A stretch of 61,118 bases of DNA from an uncultured Micromonospora sp. GTDB lineage: Bacteria > Actinomycetota > Actinomycetes > Mycobacteriales > Micromonosporaceae. The position numbers and the translations under genes were made by a program. The stretch lies in assembly GCA_937951935.1 (NCBI GenBank), contig CALGAM010000081.1, positions 1-61,118 on the forward strand. Direction: 5' to 3'. How positions within the stretch are numbered: the first letter of the stretch is position 1; each line of letters opens with the position of its first letter. A model generated the notes under the pieces. The model was not told where the DNA came from. It searched no databases and saw nothing but the letters and a program-made list of their open reading frames with translations. Shown piece by piece: positions 7,645 to 16,274 of the stretch.

Positions 7645-8970
7645 ATGACTCCCCCCACCCACCCCCGTCGGCCCGGCCCCGTCCGCCGGTTCTTCCCGCG
7701 CGGTTCCTGGCCCGAGGTCCGGTTCGTCGCCGAGATGCTCCGCACCGAGACCGTCGGTGGGGGTCTGCTGCTGCTGGGTGCGGTGATCGCCCTGGTCTGG
7801 GCGAACTCCCCCTGGGCCGAGCGCTACCACGCCCTGGCTCGGTACGTCCCCTGGCCCGGCGGGGCCGCCCTGCACCTGGACCTCAGCCTGGCCGCCTGGG
7901 CCGCCGACGGACTGCTGGCGATCTTCTTCTTCGTCGTGGGCCTCGAGCTCAAGCGGGAGTTCGTCGTCGGAGAGCTGCGGGACCCGCGCCGGGCCGTCGT
8001 ACCCGTGGTGGCGGCGTTGGGCGGGATGGTCCTGCCGGCGGTGATCTACGTGACGGTGGTCGCCGCCAGCGGCAGTGACGCGTTCGTCGGCTGGGCGATC
8101 CCCATGGCGACCGACATCGCGTTCGCCCTGGCGGTGCTCGCCGTGATCAGTTCACACCTGCCGCACGGACTCCGGGCGTTCCTGCTCACCCTGGCCGTGG
8201 TCGACGACCTGGGAGCGATCACCGTCATCGCGGTCTTCTACACCGACCACCTCGCACCGGTGCCGCTCCTCGGCGCGCTGCTGGTGACCGGCCTGTTCGG
8301 GCTGCTCGTGCAGCAACGCCGTACCTGGTGGTGGGCCCTGCTGCCGCTGGGGGCGCTGAGCTGGGTGCTGATGCACGCCTCCGGCGTACACGCGACCGTC
8401 GCCGGGGTGCTGCTCGGCTTCACCGTCCCGGTCCGGACCCGTCCGGGCGAGCCGCGTCCGATGGCCGAACACCTCGAACACCTGTGGCGCCCGGCCTCGG
8501 CCGGCGTCGCGGTGCCGATCTTCGCGTTCTTCGCCGCCGGGGTGACGCTGCGCGGCAGCGACCTCGGCGCGCTGGTCCGGGAGCCGATCGTGCTCGCCGT
8601 CGTCGCCGGGCTGGTCGTGGGCAAGGCGCTCGGCATCTTCGGCTCGACGTACCTGCTGTCCCGGTTCACCCGCGCCGAGCTCGGCCAGGGCATCCGCTGG
8701 GCGGACCTGTTCGGGGTCGCCCTGCTCGGCGGGATCGGCTTCACCGTCTCCCTGCTCATCGGCGAGCTCGCCTTCGGGGCCGGCACGCCCGCCGACGACC
8801 TGGTCAAGGTCTCCGTCCTGACCGGGTCGCTGACCTCGGCGCTGCTGGCGTCCGTGGTGCTCACCTGGCGGAACGCGGCGTACCGGCGGCTGCACGCCGC
8901 GGAGACCCGGGACGCGGACGCGGACGGGATCCCCGACCTGTACCAGAGGGCGGAGGACGACGACCCGTGA
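7645..8970 (+). CDS. nhaA: Na+/H+ antiporter NhaA
   Basis: This 441-residue inner-membrane antiporter exchanges Na+ for H+ in pH and salt homeostasis. NhaA hallmarks are LWANSPW in the first helix, LFFFVVGLELKREFVVGELR-like sequence (here IFFFVVGLELKREFV), PMATDIAFALAV with the conserved Asp, and AVVDDLGAI with the paired ion-binding aspartates. KALGIFGSTYL and GIGFTVSLLIGELAF complete the family pattern. The ATG at 7645 is preferred because GAGGTG lies 8 nt upstream. The C-terminal tail is acidic (DADADGIPDLYQRAEDDDP). It appears monocistronic. Confidence 0.95.
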   Translation: MTPPTHPRRPGPVRRFFPRGSWPEVRFVAEMLRTETVGGGLLLLGAVIALVWANSPWAERYHALARYVPWPGGAALHLDLSLAAWAADGLLAIFFFVVGLELKREFVVGELRDPRRAVVPVVAALGGMVLPAVIYVTVVAASGSDAFVGWAIPMATDIAFALAVLAVISSHLPHGLRAFLLTLAVVDDLGAITVIAVFYTDHLAPVPLLGALLVTGLFGLLVQQRRTWWWALLPLGALSWVLMHASGVHATVAGVLLGFTVPVRTRPGEPRPMAEHLEHLWRPASAGVAVPIFAFFAAGVTLRGSDLGALVREPIVLAVVAGLVVGKALGIFGSTYLLSRFTRAELGQGIRWADLFGVALLGGIGFTVSLLIGELAFGAGTPADDLVKVSVLTGSLTSALLASVVLTWRNAAYRRLHAAETRDADADGIPDLYQRAEDDDP

Positions 8971-9016
8971 CCGGGCGTCGCCCCGCCCTGCGGCGGCGAC
9001 GGAGACAGCCTCCGGG

Positions 9017-9220
9017 TCAGAAGCCCGGACGGCCCGGCCCGACCTCCTCGTCCAGATCCGAGTCGGCGAGCGCCTCGCGGAACTCACGGGAGTGGTCCGA
9101 CCCCGGTTCCGCCTCCTCCTCGGCCTCCTCGGTCGCCACGTCCCGGTCGCGCGGTGCGGCCGCGGCGGCGGTCGGGTCCCCGGCGTAGCCGTCCCCGTTC
9201 GGCTCGTCCTTCCTGGTCAT
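9017..9220 (-). CDS. Small acidic hypothetical protein
   Basis: The 67-residue product (MTRKDEPNGDGYAGDP...) is soluble, low-complexity and strongly acidic in its middle (ATEEAEEEAEPGSDHSREF). GGAGG sits at proper spacing before the ATG at 9220, which supports translation from there rather than from the longer reading frame. I do not recognise a domain. It lies between nhaA (convergent) and the GDT1-type gene. Confidence 0.6.
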   Translation of the reverse strand: MTRKDEPNGDGYAGDPTAAAAAPRDRDVATEEAEEEAEPGSDHSREFREALADSDLDEEVGPGRPGF

Positions 9221-9323
9221 GCCGTGATCCTCCGTTCCGGTCGCGGGTGGGCGACGACCGCCCGTCCCGCCCGGGTACGGCGTACCCCCGTCACCGGCGG
9301 CGCACACCACGGCGCCGCGCCGC

Positions 9324-9911
9324 TCAACCGAGCTGCCGGACCGCGTCCAGCAGCAGCCAGAGGCCGCAGATCGCGAAGAGGACGCTGGCGCCGTACCGGA
9401 TCGCCCGCTCCGGAAGGCGGCGGCCGAGGATCCGGCCGACCACGATGGCCAGCGCGTCGGCGGCGACCATGCCGACGGTGGATCCCAGCCAGGTGCCGAA
9501 CCAGCCGTACCGGGTGGCGAGGGTGATCGTCGCCAGCATGGTCTTGTCGCCGAGCTCGGCCAGGAAGAACGCGACCGTGACGGCGATGATCGCCGAGCGG
9601 CTGGTCCGCGCCGCCCTGCGCTGCTCCTCCTCGGTCAGGGTGTCCCCGCGCAGTGTCCAGGCCGCGAAGCCGAAGAACGCCAGCGCGGCGAGCAGCGCGA
9701 TCCACCCGGTCGGCAACACCGCGCCGAGCCCCGCCCCGAGCGCCACCGACACGAGGTGGACCACCGAGGTGGCCACCGTGATGCCGATCAGCACGGGCAG
9801 CGCCCGGAACCGGGTGGCGAAGGTCAACGCCATCAGCTGTGACTTGTCGCCCAGCTCCGCGACGAAGACGATGCCGAAGCTGACCGCCAGGGCGGTGCCG
9901 ATCTCCTCCAT
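9324..9911 (-). CDS. GDT1/TMEM165 (UPF0016) family Mn2+/Ca2+ exporter
   Basis: The 195-residue membrane protein has two copies of the family signature E-x-GDK-(S/T): FVAELGDKSQ near residue 20 and FFLAELGDKTM near residue 122, each in a three-helix repeat. Family members move Mn2+ or Ca2+ out of the cytoplasm, probably by exchange with H+. The ATG at 9911 has GAGGGGAAG just upstream and starts MEEIGTAL, as homologs do. The gene is preceded by a yybP-ykoY riboswitch, which supports manganese as the substrate and predicts induction by excess Mn2+. Confidence 0.9.
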   Translation of the reverse strand: MEEIGTALAVSFGIVFVAELGDKSQLMALTFATRFRALPVLIGITVATSVVHLVSVALGAGLGAVLPTGWIALLAALAFFGFAAWTLRGDTLTEEEQRRAARTSRSAIIAVTVAFFLAELGDKTMLATITLATRYGWFGTWLGSTVGMVAADALAIVVGRILGRRLPERAIRYGASVLFAICGLWLLLDAVRQLG

Positions 9912-9977
9912 GCTTCCCCTCCCCCGGTCGATGCCGGGAGAGGGTGACGGCGGCCCTCGACCCGGCATTACCTGCCT

Positions 9978-10082
9978 GAGTCGAAGGTCTCGCCCGCCCC
10001 GCCCGAGACGAGGCCACGTGGCCGGGCGCGAACGGCGCCAGCGTGTCGACCACGATGTTGGGGGCTACTCCCCTTCGCTGGC
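9978..10082 (-). promoter_or_regulatory. yybP-ykoY manganese riboswitch
   Basis: On the minus strand the leader reads CAGCGAAGGGGAGTAGCCCC (10080-10061) and, about 70 nt later, GAGACCTTCGACTC (9991-9978). GGGGAGTAGC and GAGACC are the conserved loops of the yybP-ykoY class, and CGAAGG pairs with CCTTCG to close the P1 stem. The aptamer lies 66 nt upstream of the GDT1-type exporter. Known members bind Mn2+ and switch on export genes. A covariance-model search would settle the call. Confidence 0.88.
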
Positions 10083-10103
10083 GGCGAGCCTACCCGACGG
10101 GCG

Positions 10104-11081
10104 TCAGGCGGCCCGGGCCAGGGTCACCGCGTACCAGCCGTTGCCGTCGCGCCAGCGACGGTGGGTCGCGAATCCGGCGGCGGCCAGCTCGGCGTCGACG
10201 TCGGCGGGGCGAAACTTCGCCGACGTCTCGGTACGCAGCTCCTCGCCGGCGGCGAAGGTGACCTCGAGACCGAGGGCGGGGATCCGCACGCGCTGCGGCG
10301 TACGGGCGCGCAGCCGCATCTCGATCCAGCGCCGCGTCGGGTCCCAGACGGCCACGTGCGCGAACGCCCCGGGGTCGAAGTCGGCGTCCAGCTCGCGGTT
10401 GAGCACCCGCAGCACGTTCCGGTTGAACTCGGCGGTCACCCCGGCGGCGTCGTCGTACGCCGCGAGGAGCAGCCGAGGGTCCTTGACCAGGTCGGTGCCG
10501 AGCAGCAGCCAGTCACCCGGTCCCAGCACCGCGCGGGTCGCCCGCAGGAACCCGGCCCGCTCCGCCGGCAGAAGGTTCCCGATCGTCCCGCCGAGGAACA
10601 CCACCAGCCGCCGGCCACCGGTGGTGAGCCGGTCCAGGTGCCGTGTGAAGTCACCGACGACGCCGCGGACCCGCAGCCCGGGATAGGCCGCGGCGATCGT
10701 GGCGGTCGACCGCCGCAGCGCGCCGGCCGAGACGTCCAACGGTACGAAGGTGTTGAGACTCCCCCGCGCGGTCAGCGCGTCGAGCAGCAGCCGCGTCTTC
10801 TCCGCGGAGCCCGCACCCAGCTCGATCAGTGTCTCGGCCGAGGTGGTCCGGGCGATCTGCGCCGCATGCGCGGCCAGCAGCGCCCGCTCGGTCCGGGTCG
10901 GGTAGTACTCCGGCAGCCGGGTGATCTGCTCGAACAGCTCGCTTCCCCGCGCGTCGTAGAACCATTTCGGGGACAGCCACTTCGGCGTGGCCGTCAGCCC
11001 GGTCCGCACGTCGGACCGCAGTGCCCCGAGCAGGTCCCGCTCCTCAAGGCAGACTTCCCATTCCAGCGATTCGGTGGTCAC
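10104..11081 (-). CDS. egtD: L-histidine N(alpha)-methyltransferase EgtD
   Basis: The 325-residue enzyme trimethylates histidine to hercynine using SAM, the first committed ergothioneine step. The N-terminal segment WLSPKWFYDARGSELFEQIT and the SAM loop LIELGAGSAEKTRLLLDAL are family signatures, followed by VVGDFTRHL and the late FNRNVLRVLN region. I chose the GTG at 11081 because GGAGGAG lies 5-12 nt upstream; the reading frame runs further without a better site. It overlaps the 3' end of egtC by 38 bp and is last in the egtABCD operon. Confidence 0.93.
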   Translation of the reverse strand: MTTESLEWEVCLEERDLLGALRSDVRTGLTATPKWLSPKWFYDARGSELFEQITRLPEYYPTRTERALLAAHAAQIARTTSAETLIELGAGSAEKTRLLLDALTARGSLNTFVPLDVSAGALRRSTATIAAAYPGLRVRGVVGDFTRHLDRLTTGGRRLVVFLGGTIGNLLPAERAGFLRATRAVLGPGDWLLLGTDLVKDPRLLLAAYDDAAGVTAEFNRNVLRVLNRELDADFDPGAFAHVAVWDPTRRWIEMRLRARTPQRVRIPALGLEVTFAAGEELRTETSAKFRPADVDAELAAAGFATHRRWRDGNGWYAVTLARAA

Positions 11082-11925
11082 CCGTCTCCTCCTTCGTCGA
11101 TCCAGCACCGCCCGCGCCGCGCCCACCGGGGTCGACGACCCGACGGCCCCGCTTCGGCGCCACGGCGTGCCCGCCGCGGCCGGCGATGTCCAACCGCCGG
11201 ATCTCGCAGCGGCCGGCGACGGCCAGCACGAGGTGGCCGTCCGGTACCGGCCGCCAGTCCGGGTCCGCGTCGAGTGGTTCGGAGCAGACCAGCACCGAGT
11301 CCTCGGTCGCCCGGACCGACAGCGCGTGCCCGACGGCGGTGCCCAGCACGACGTGCCCGTCGGTGACCAGCAGGTTGAGCCGGGAGTCCGGTGCCGCGGC
11401 GACCACCTCACGGACCGTCCCGGCCACCGCGCGGGCCGGGTCTGTCCCGGCGCGCAGCCGGTGCCGCAACAGCGCCCAGACCGCCACGGCGTCGGTCGGC
11501 GCCTCGAGGGTGAGCAGGTCCCGGACGGGAATTCGGCCGGCGAGCCCCGCGATCGAGTCGGGCCAGCCCGACACCATCCCGTTCAGGCTGAACAACCAGG
11601 GCCCCTCGGCGAACGGCGGGGTCGCGGCCTCGGTGACCGGCATCCCGACGGTGGCCGCGCGGACCGCGGCCAGCACCGCCCCGGAGACGGTCGTCGCGGC
11701 CAGCTTCGGCAGGTCGGGGTCCCTCCAGATCGGACCGGTGCGTCGGTAGCGCCGCGGCGCGGCGCCGGCCGGGTACCAGCCGACCCCGAACCCGTCGGTG
11801 TTCGCCGTCCCCGCGTCCCGCATGTCGCGGGGGGCCCACGACTGGCGGGCCAGCGAGTGCGGCGGATCGAACAGCAGCGCGGCCAACGGCACCGGCGGCC
11901 CGAGGTAGGCAAGGTGTCGGCACAT
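11044..11925 (-). CDS. egtC: Gamma-glutamyl-hercynylcysteine sulfoxide amidohydrolase EgtC
   Basis: This 293-residue class II glutamine amidotransferase-like hydrolase removes glutamate from the EgtB product. Cys2 (MCRHLAYLGPP) is the N-terminal nucleophile, with NTDGFGVGWY and LFSLNGMVSGW as glutamine-amidotransferase active-site blocks. The start codon directly abuts the egtB stop (TGAATG). Its 3' end runs 38 bp into egtD. The C-terminal 40 residues are low-complexity, Gly/Arg-rich and probably disordered. Confidence 0.92.
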   Translation of the reverse strand: MCRHLAYLGPPVPLAALLFDPPHSLARQSWAPRDMRDAGTANTDGFGVGWYPAGAAPRRYRRTGPIWRDPDLPKLAATTVSGAVLAAVRAATVGMPVTEAATPPFAEGPWLFSLNGMVSGWPDSIAGLAGRIPVRDLLTLEAPTDAVAVWALLRHRLRAGTDPARAVAGTVREVVAAAPDSRLNLLVTDGHVVLGTAVGHALSVRATEDSVLVCSEPLDADPDWRPVPDGHLVLAVAGRCEIRRLDIAGRGGHAVAPKRGRRVVDPGGRGAGGAGSTKEETGDHRIAGMGSLP

Positions 11926-13284
11926 TCAGCGCCCCGGCTGCGCGCGACCGGCGGCCACCTCGTCGGGCCGGGCGTCCCGGGCACAGCGGAAGCCGCTGAA
12001 GATCTGCCGGCGGATCGGCAGGTCCCAGTTGCGGAAGGTGCCCCGGCAGGCGACCGGGTCGGTGCCGAACGACCCGCCCCGCAGCACCCGGTACGTCCGG
12101 CCGAAGAAGACCTCGGAGTACTCCCGGTAGGGAAAGGCCAGGAAGCCGGGGTAGCCCCGGAAGGTGCTGGACGTCCACTCCCAGACGTCGCCGATCAGCT
12201 GGTGCACCCCGAGCGGCGAGGCGCCCGCCGGGTACGCCCCGACCGGCGCCGGTGCCAGGTGCCGCTGCCCCAGGTTCGCGTGGTCCGGCGTGGGCGCGTG
12301 GTCACCCCAGGGGTAGCGGCGGGAGCGGCCGGTCACGGGGTCCCAGCGGGCCGCCTTCTCCCACTCCGCCTCGGTGGGCAGCCGCTTGCCCGCCCAGGCG
12401 GCGTACGCCTCGGCCTCGTAGTAGCAGACGTGGACCACCGGCTCGTCCGGGACGAGCGGAGAGAACCGACCGAACCGCAGACAGCCCCACTCGGCGCCGT
12501 CCCGCCGCCAGTGCAGGGGTGCGACGAGCCCGGCGGCGCAGCGGTGCCGCCACCCCTCGGTGCTCCACCAGCGCGGGTCGGCGTAGCCGCCGTCGGCGAC
12601 GAAGTCGCGGTACGCCGCATTGGTGACCGGGGCGGCGTCGATGACGTACGCCGGCAGCACCACCTGGTGCGCGGGCCGCTCGTTGTCCAGCGCCCACGGG
12701 TCGGTCGAGGTCCCCATCTCGAACGGCCCGGCCGGCACCAGCACCTCCCCGGCGACCCGTGCCGTGGCCGCCGGCGGGGGCGGTGCGGCCAGGACCGGCG
12801 GCCCGGCCCGCAGCTGGTGGGTGGCGAGCATCGTCTCGGCGTGCTGCTGCTCGTGTTGTGCGATCATGCCGAAGACGAACCCGTCGGTGACCAGCCGGCG
12901 CCCGTCGAACCGGACGGTGTCGAGCAGGTCCAGGACCTTGGCCCGGACGGTCGCCACGTAGGAGCGGGCCTCCCCCGGGCCGAGCAGCGGCAGCGAGGCA
13001 CGCTCCCGACGCGGGTGTCGGAAGGCGTCGTACAGGTCGTCGATGTCGCACCGGACCGGCTCCCGGCCGCCGACGTCACGCAGCAGCCACAGCTCCTCCT
13101 GGTTGCCCACGTGGGCCAGATCCCAGACCAGCGGCGACATGATCGGCGAGTGCTGGCGGACCAGGTCGTCGTCGTCGACCACGTCGGTGAGCAGCCGGCT
13201 GCGGTCGCGGGCTCGGGTCAGCTCCGCGGCGATCCGGTCGCGCAGCCGCTCGGCGGTGTCGCTCCGGTCTCCGGCAACGGTCAT
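11926..13284 (-). CDS. egtB: Ergothioneine sulfoxide synthase EgtB
   Basis: This 452-residue non-haem iron enzyme joins hercynine to gamma-glutamylcysteine with O2. An N-terminal DinB-like domain supplies iron ligands: HSPIMSPLVWDLAHVGNQEE (residues about 48-67) and IAQHEQQHAETML (about 145), giving the His plus HxxxH set. The C-terminal FGE-sulfatase domain ends RVLRGGSFGTDP...FRNWDLPIRRQIFSGFRCARD. Start at 13284 follows GGAAAGG and lies 2 bp after the egtA stop. Dependence on gamma-glutamylcysteine agrees with egtA and egtC being present. Confidence 0.94.
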   Translation of the reverse strand: MTVAGDRSDTAERLRDRIAAELTRARDRSRLLTDVVDDDDLVRQHSPIMSPLVWDLAHVGNQEELWLLRDVGGREPVRCDIDDLYDAFRHPRRERASLPLLGPGEARSYVATVRAKVLDLLDTVRFDGRRLVTDGFVFGMIAQHEQQHAETMLATHQLRAGPPVLAAPPPPAATARVAGEVLVPAGPFEMGTSTDPWALDNERPAHQVVLPAYVIDAAPVTNAAYRDFVADGGYADPRWWSTEGWRHRCAAGLVAPLHWRRDGAEWGCLRFGRFSPLVPDEPVVHVCYYEAEAYAAWAGKRLPTEAEWEKAARWDPVTGRSRRYPWGDHAPTPDHANLGQRHLAPAPVGAYPAGASPLGVHQLIGDVWEWTSSTFRGYPGFLAFPYREYSEVFFGRTYRVLRGGSFGTDPVACRGTFRNWDLPIRRQIFSGFRCARDARPDEVAAGRAQPGR

Positions 13285-13286
13285 GA

Positions 13287-14513
13287 TCAGCCCTTTCCCG
13301 CGGCGGCCAGCCGGCGCGCCACGATCCGTTCGATCTCCGCGCGGGTCGCCCCGGGCAGTCCGGTCCGGTCCAGCGCCGGCACCGCCAGGTCCAGCACCCG
13401 GCGGGCCACCGTGGCCAGCACCGGATCCCGCAGCCCCCACCGGGCCGCCTCGGTCCACCGGCCGGCGGCGGGCTCGCACACCGCGCGGACGGCGTCCCGG
13501 GTCTGGTCGTCACGAAGCAGCGCGACGAGCACGCCGACGGGGGCGATCCACTCCCCGGCCGGCTGGCAGTCGAGGTAGCGCAACTCCAGGTAGCCGCGTG
13601 GGCGGACCGGCGGGAAGAGGGTGCCCAGGTGGTAGTCGAGGTCGTCGGTGGTGGGCGGGCGGGGCAGCGCGCCGGCCAGCCAGTCACGGAAGGTGATCCC
13701 GGGCGGTACCCGCCAGTCGTCGCCGTCGCGCCGCAGGCAGAGCAGCGGCGCGGCCAGCGCGTACCGGGCCCAGGCGAGGGCGGGGTCGACCGGCCTGCCG
13801 TCCGGCACCCAGACCGGGCGGGTCCGGGCCGGGTCGACGTGCTGCCAGGCGGCCATCCGGGCGGAGGCCCAGCCGGTGTCCCGGCCGGCGTGTCGGCGGG
13901 CGGTGGCGAAGAGCGCCAGCAACGGCGGCCCGAGGGCGTGCGCGGTGGCCCACCGGTCGGCGACCTGGGCGGGCGTCCCGGCGTCGACGCAGACCTGTAG
14001 ACCGGCGGTGCTGTACATCATCGTCCGGCCGGCGGCACCGCCCCGGTCGAAGGCGCAGCGCATCGCGCGGTAGCGGGGGGTGTCGAGCACCGGGGTCGGA
14101 GGGCGGTACGGGTCGATTCCGCCGCGGCCGAGCACGAGGCCGGCGGCGCCGAGCAGGTCGGTGAGGTGGTCGAGGTCGGTGCGGGTGCGCTCGTACAGGT
14201 CGCGGAGGGAGTGGCAGGGCACGGTGGAGAGTTCCACCTGGCCACCGGGCTCCACGCTGACGGTGCCGGAGCCGGGCAGCCGGCGGGCCGGACTGGCCGG
14301 GTCGAGGGTCGTCGGGGCGTACGTGCCGAGCGCGGCACGCAGCCGCTGCGGGGTGATCGCCCGGGCCGGTTCCTCGGCGTCGTGCACGGTCCACTCGAGT
14401 TCCAGACCGGTCGCGACCGGTGGACCGGTCGTGAAGCAGACCCGGGCGACGTAGCCCTCGGCGTCCTCGGCCGCACGCAGCACCGTGCCGCTGTCCAGGC
14501 CCGACGACGTCAT
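13287..14513 (-). CDS. egtA: Glutamate-cysteine ligase EgtA
   Basis: The 408-residue GCS2-type ligase makes gamma-glutamylcysteine for EgtB. Family blocks are TGLELEWTVHD near residue 38, VSVEPGGQVELSTVPC near residue 85 (substrate-binding), RTMMYSTAGLQVCVDAG, and GYLELRYLDCQPAGEW near the C-terminus. GGGAGGGG precedes the ATG at 14513. It is the first gene of the leftward egtABCD operon; the 378-bp divergent region upstream should carry its promoter. Confidence 0.92.
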   Translation of the reverse strand: MTSSGLDSGTVLRAAEDAEGYVARVCFTTGPPVATGLELEWTVHDAEEPARAITPQRLRAALGTYAPTTLDPASPARRLPGSGTVSVEPGGQVELSTVPCHSLRDLYERTRTDLDHLTDLLGAAGLVLGRGGIDPYRPPTPVLDTPRYRAMRCAFDRGGAAGRTMMYSTAGLQVCVDAGTPAQVADRWATAHALGPPLLALFATARRHAGRDTGWASARMAAWQHVDPARTRPVWVPDGRPVDPALAWARYALAAPLLCLRRDGDDWRVPPGITFRDWLAGALPRPPTTDDLDYHLGTLFPPVRPRGYLELRYLDCQPAGEWIAPVGVLVALLRDDQTRDAVRAVCEPAAGRWTEAARWGLRDPVLATVARRVLDLAVPALDRTGLPGATRAEIERIVARRLAAAGKG

Positions 14514-14891
14514 CCGGCACCCCTCCCGCGCCGCGTTCGCCACCCCGTCCACCAGCCCGGGTGCGCCACAGCCCGGTACCCGGGATCCGACCTCGCTAAC
14601 CTCGCGCCGCTGCCGGCCGGGGCGTCGGCGCCGCCGGTGGGCGCCGGGCGGCGTCGGTGGCGGCGCGACGGTGTCCCGCAGGGGGGCGACGCGGGAAGCC
14701 CGGCAACCTCCGGAGCGGAGAGGCGGCGACGGTGCCCCGCCGGCCGCCGCGCCGGATCCGGTCCGGCCGGCGTCGGCCACAGACCCTTGACATCATGGAA
14801 ACAAATATGTGCACTTGTTGAACTCCGTTGAGGCCGGCCACCGGTGCCGTCGGTGGGCCGGCGTACGCCACGGCGAGGACCGGGAGGCACG
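14514..14891. promoter_or_regulatory. Divergent control region between egt operon and ABC importer
   Basis: This 378-bp stretch has no gene. Near the importer it contains TTGACA (14787-14792), a -35-like hexamer on the plus strand, and an imperfect dyad AACAAATATGTGCACTTGTT (14800-14819) centred on GTGCAC. The dyad would sit over or just after the promoter, where a LacI-type sugar repressor commonly binds. No regulator gene is adjacent. The egt-proximal half shows nothing clear. Confidence 0.5.
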
Positions 14892-16274
14892 ATGGCAGGA
14901 CCAACCCGCTCGGCCACCTCCGACACGCCCCGCTCGCCCGCTGCCGGCCCGGCGCTCCGACTCGACCGTCGCCGGCTGCTCGGCCTCGGCCTCACCGCCG
15001 GGATGGCTCCCCTCCTGGCCGCCTGCGGCGGGGCCTCGACCACCGGCTCCGACGCCGAGGACGCCATCACCTTCCTGTCCACGCAGTTCACCCCGGTCGA
15101 GGAGCGGCAGCGGTTCGAGCAGATCCTCCGCGAGCGGGTGCCGGGCGGTGGTGTGGCCTACAACCCGGTCGAGGGAAACGTCTTCGCCTCCACGATCACC
15201 TCCCAGGTGGAGGCGAACCGGGTCCAGGTGAGCCTCGTCGGCGGGCTGCACGGGGACCTCGCCCCGCACGCCGACCACCTCGAGGCCCTCGACGAGCTGA
15301 TCGCCCGGCTCGGCGACCGCGGGTTCCCGCGGGAGATCGCCGAACTCGGACGGCTGTCCGGCGGTTCCACGGTGTACGTGCCGTGGATGCAGGCGTCGTA
15401 CGTGCTGGCGGCGCACCGGCGTGCCCTGGAGTGGCTGCCCGCCGGCGCCGACGTGAACGACCTCAGCTACGACCAGTTCCTCGCCTGGGTCACGGCCGCC
15501 CGGCGGGGCAACGGCGGCAGGCCGGTGTTCGGGCTCCCCTGCGGGCCGAAGGGCCTCTACCACCGGTTCTTCCAGGGCTACCTGCTGCCGAGCTTCACCG
15601 GAGGCCAGATCACCACCTTCCGCTCGCCGGAGGCCGTCCAGGCCTGGCGGTACATGGCGGAGCTGTGGGCGCAGACCGCGCCGGCGTCGACCAACTTCGA
15701 CGCCATGCAGGAGCCGCTGCAGCGCGGCGAGGTGCTCATCGCCTGGGATCACGTCGCCCGGCTGGTCGACGCCCCGGCACGCGATCCCGACAACTGGGTG
15801 ATGGCACCGGCGCCACGCGGCCCGAAAGGGCTGGGCTACATGCTCGTCGTCGCCGGGCTGGCCATCCCGAGGGGAGCGCCGAGGGCCGACCGGGCCCGCC
15901 AGGTGATCGAGGCGCTGACCACCCCCGAGGCACAGCTCGAGGTGCTGCGCCGCAACGCGTTCTTCCCGGTCGTCGACGCTCCCCTGCCGGCCGACCTGCC
16001 ACCGGCGATCGCGTTGGAGGCCGCGGCGGTCCGCCGGCAACAGGCGGCCGAGGGCGCGATCGTCGCCCTGCCTCCGGTGGGGCTCGGCGCCCGCGACGGC
16101 GAGGTGTCGCAGATCTTCAAGAACTGCTTCAAGGAGATCTGCCTGGACCGCCGGCCGGTGCCGCAGGTGCTGGACCGGCAGGCCCGGGAGCTGAACCTGA
16201 TCCTCGACGAGTTGGCGGTGCCCTGCTGGCGCCCGGACCCGGTGGGCGCGGGGCAGCCGTGCCGGGTGTCGTGA
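14892..16274 (+). CDS. ABC transporter sugar-binding lipoprotein (CUT1 type)
   Basis: The 460-residue protein has a twin-arginine-like motif (RLDRRRLLGLGLTAG) and a lipobox (PLLAAC) near residue 48, so it is probably Tat-exported and lipid-anchored. The body follows family 1 extracellular solute-binding proteins (ITFLSTQFTPVEERQRFEQIL; EVLIAWDHVARL). The ATG at 14892 with GGGAGGCACG upstream is preferred. It is the first gene of a four-gene importer, and its TGA overlaps the GTG start of the first permease. Substrate is probably an oligosaccharide or sugar, but this cannot be read from sequence. Confidence 0.85.
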   Translation: MAGPTRSATSDTPRSPAAGPALRLDRRRLLGLGLTAGMAPLLAACGGASTTGSDAEDAITFLSTQFTPVEERQRFEQILRERVPGGGVAYNPVEGNVFASTITSQVEANRVQVSLVGGLHGDLAPHADHLEALDELIARLGDRGFPREIAELGRLSGGSTVYVPWMQASYVLAAHRRALEWLPAGADVNDLSYDQFLAWVTAARRGNGGRPVFGLPCGPKGLYHRFFQGYLLPSFTGGQITTFRSPEAVQAWRYMAELWAQTAPASTNFDAMQEPLQRGEVLIAWDHVARLVDAPARDPDNWVMAPAPRGPKGLGYMLVVAGLAIPRGAPRADRARQVIEALTTPEAQLEVLRRNAFFPVVDAPLPADLPPAIALEAAAVRRQQAAEGAIVALPPVGLGARDGEVSQIFKNCFKEICLDRRPVPQVLDRQARELNLILDELAVPCWRPDPVGAGQPCRVS

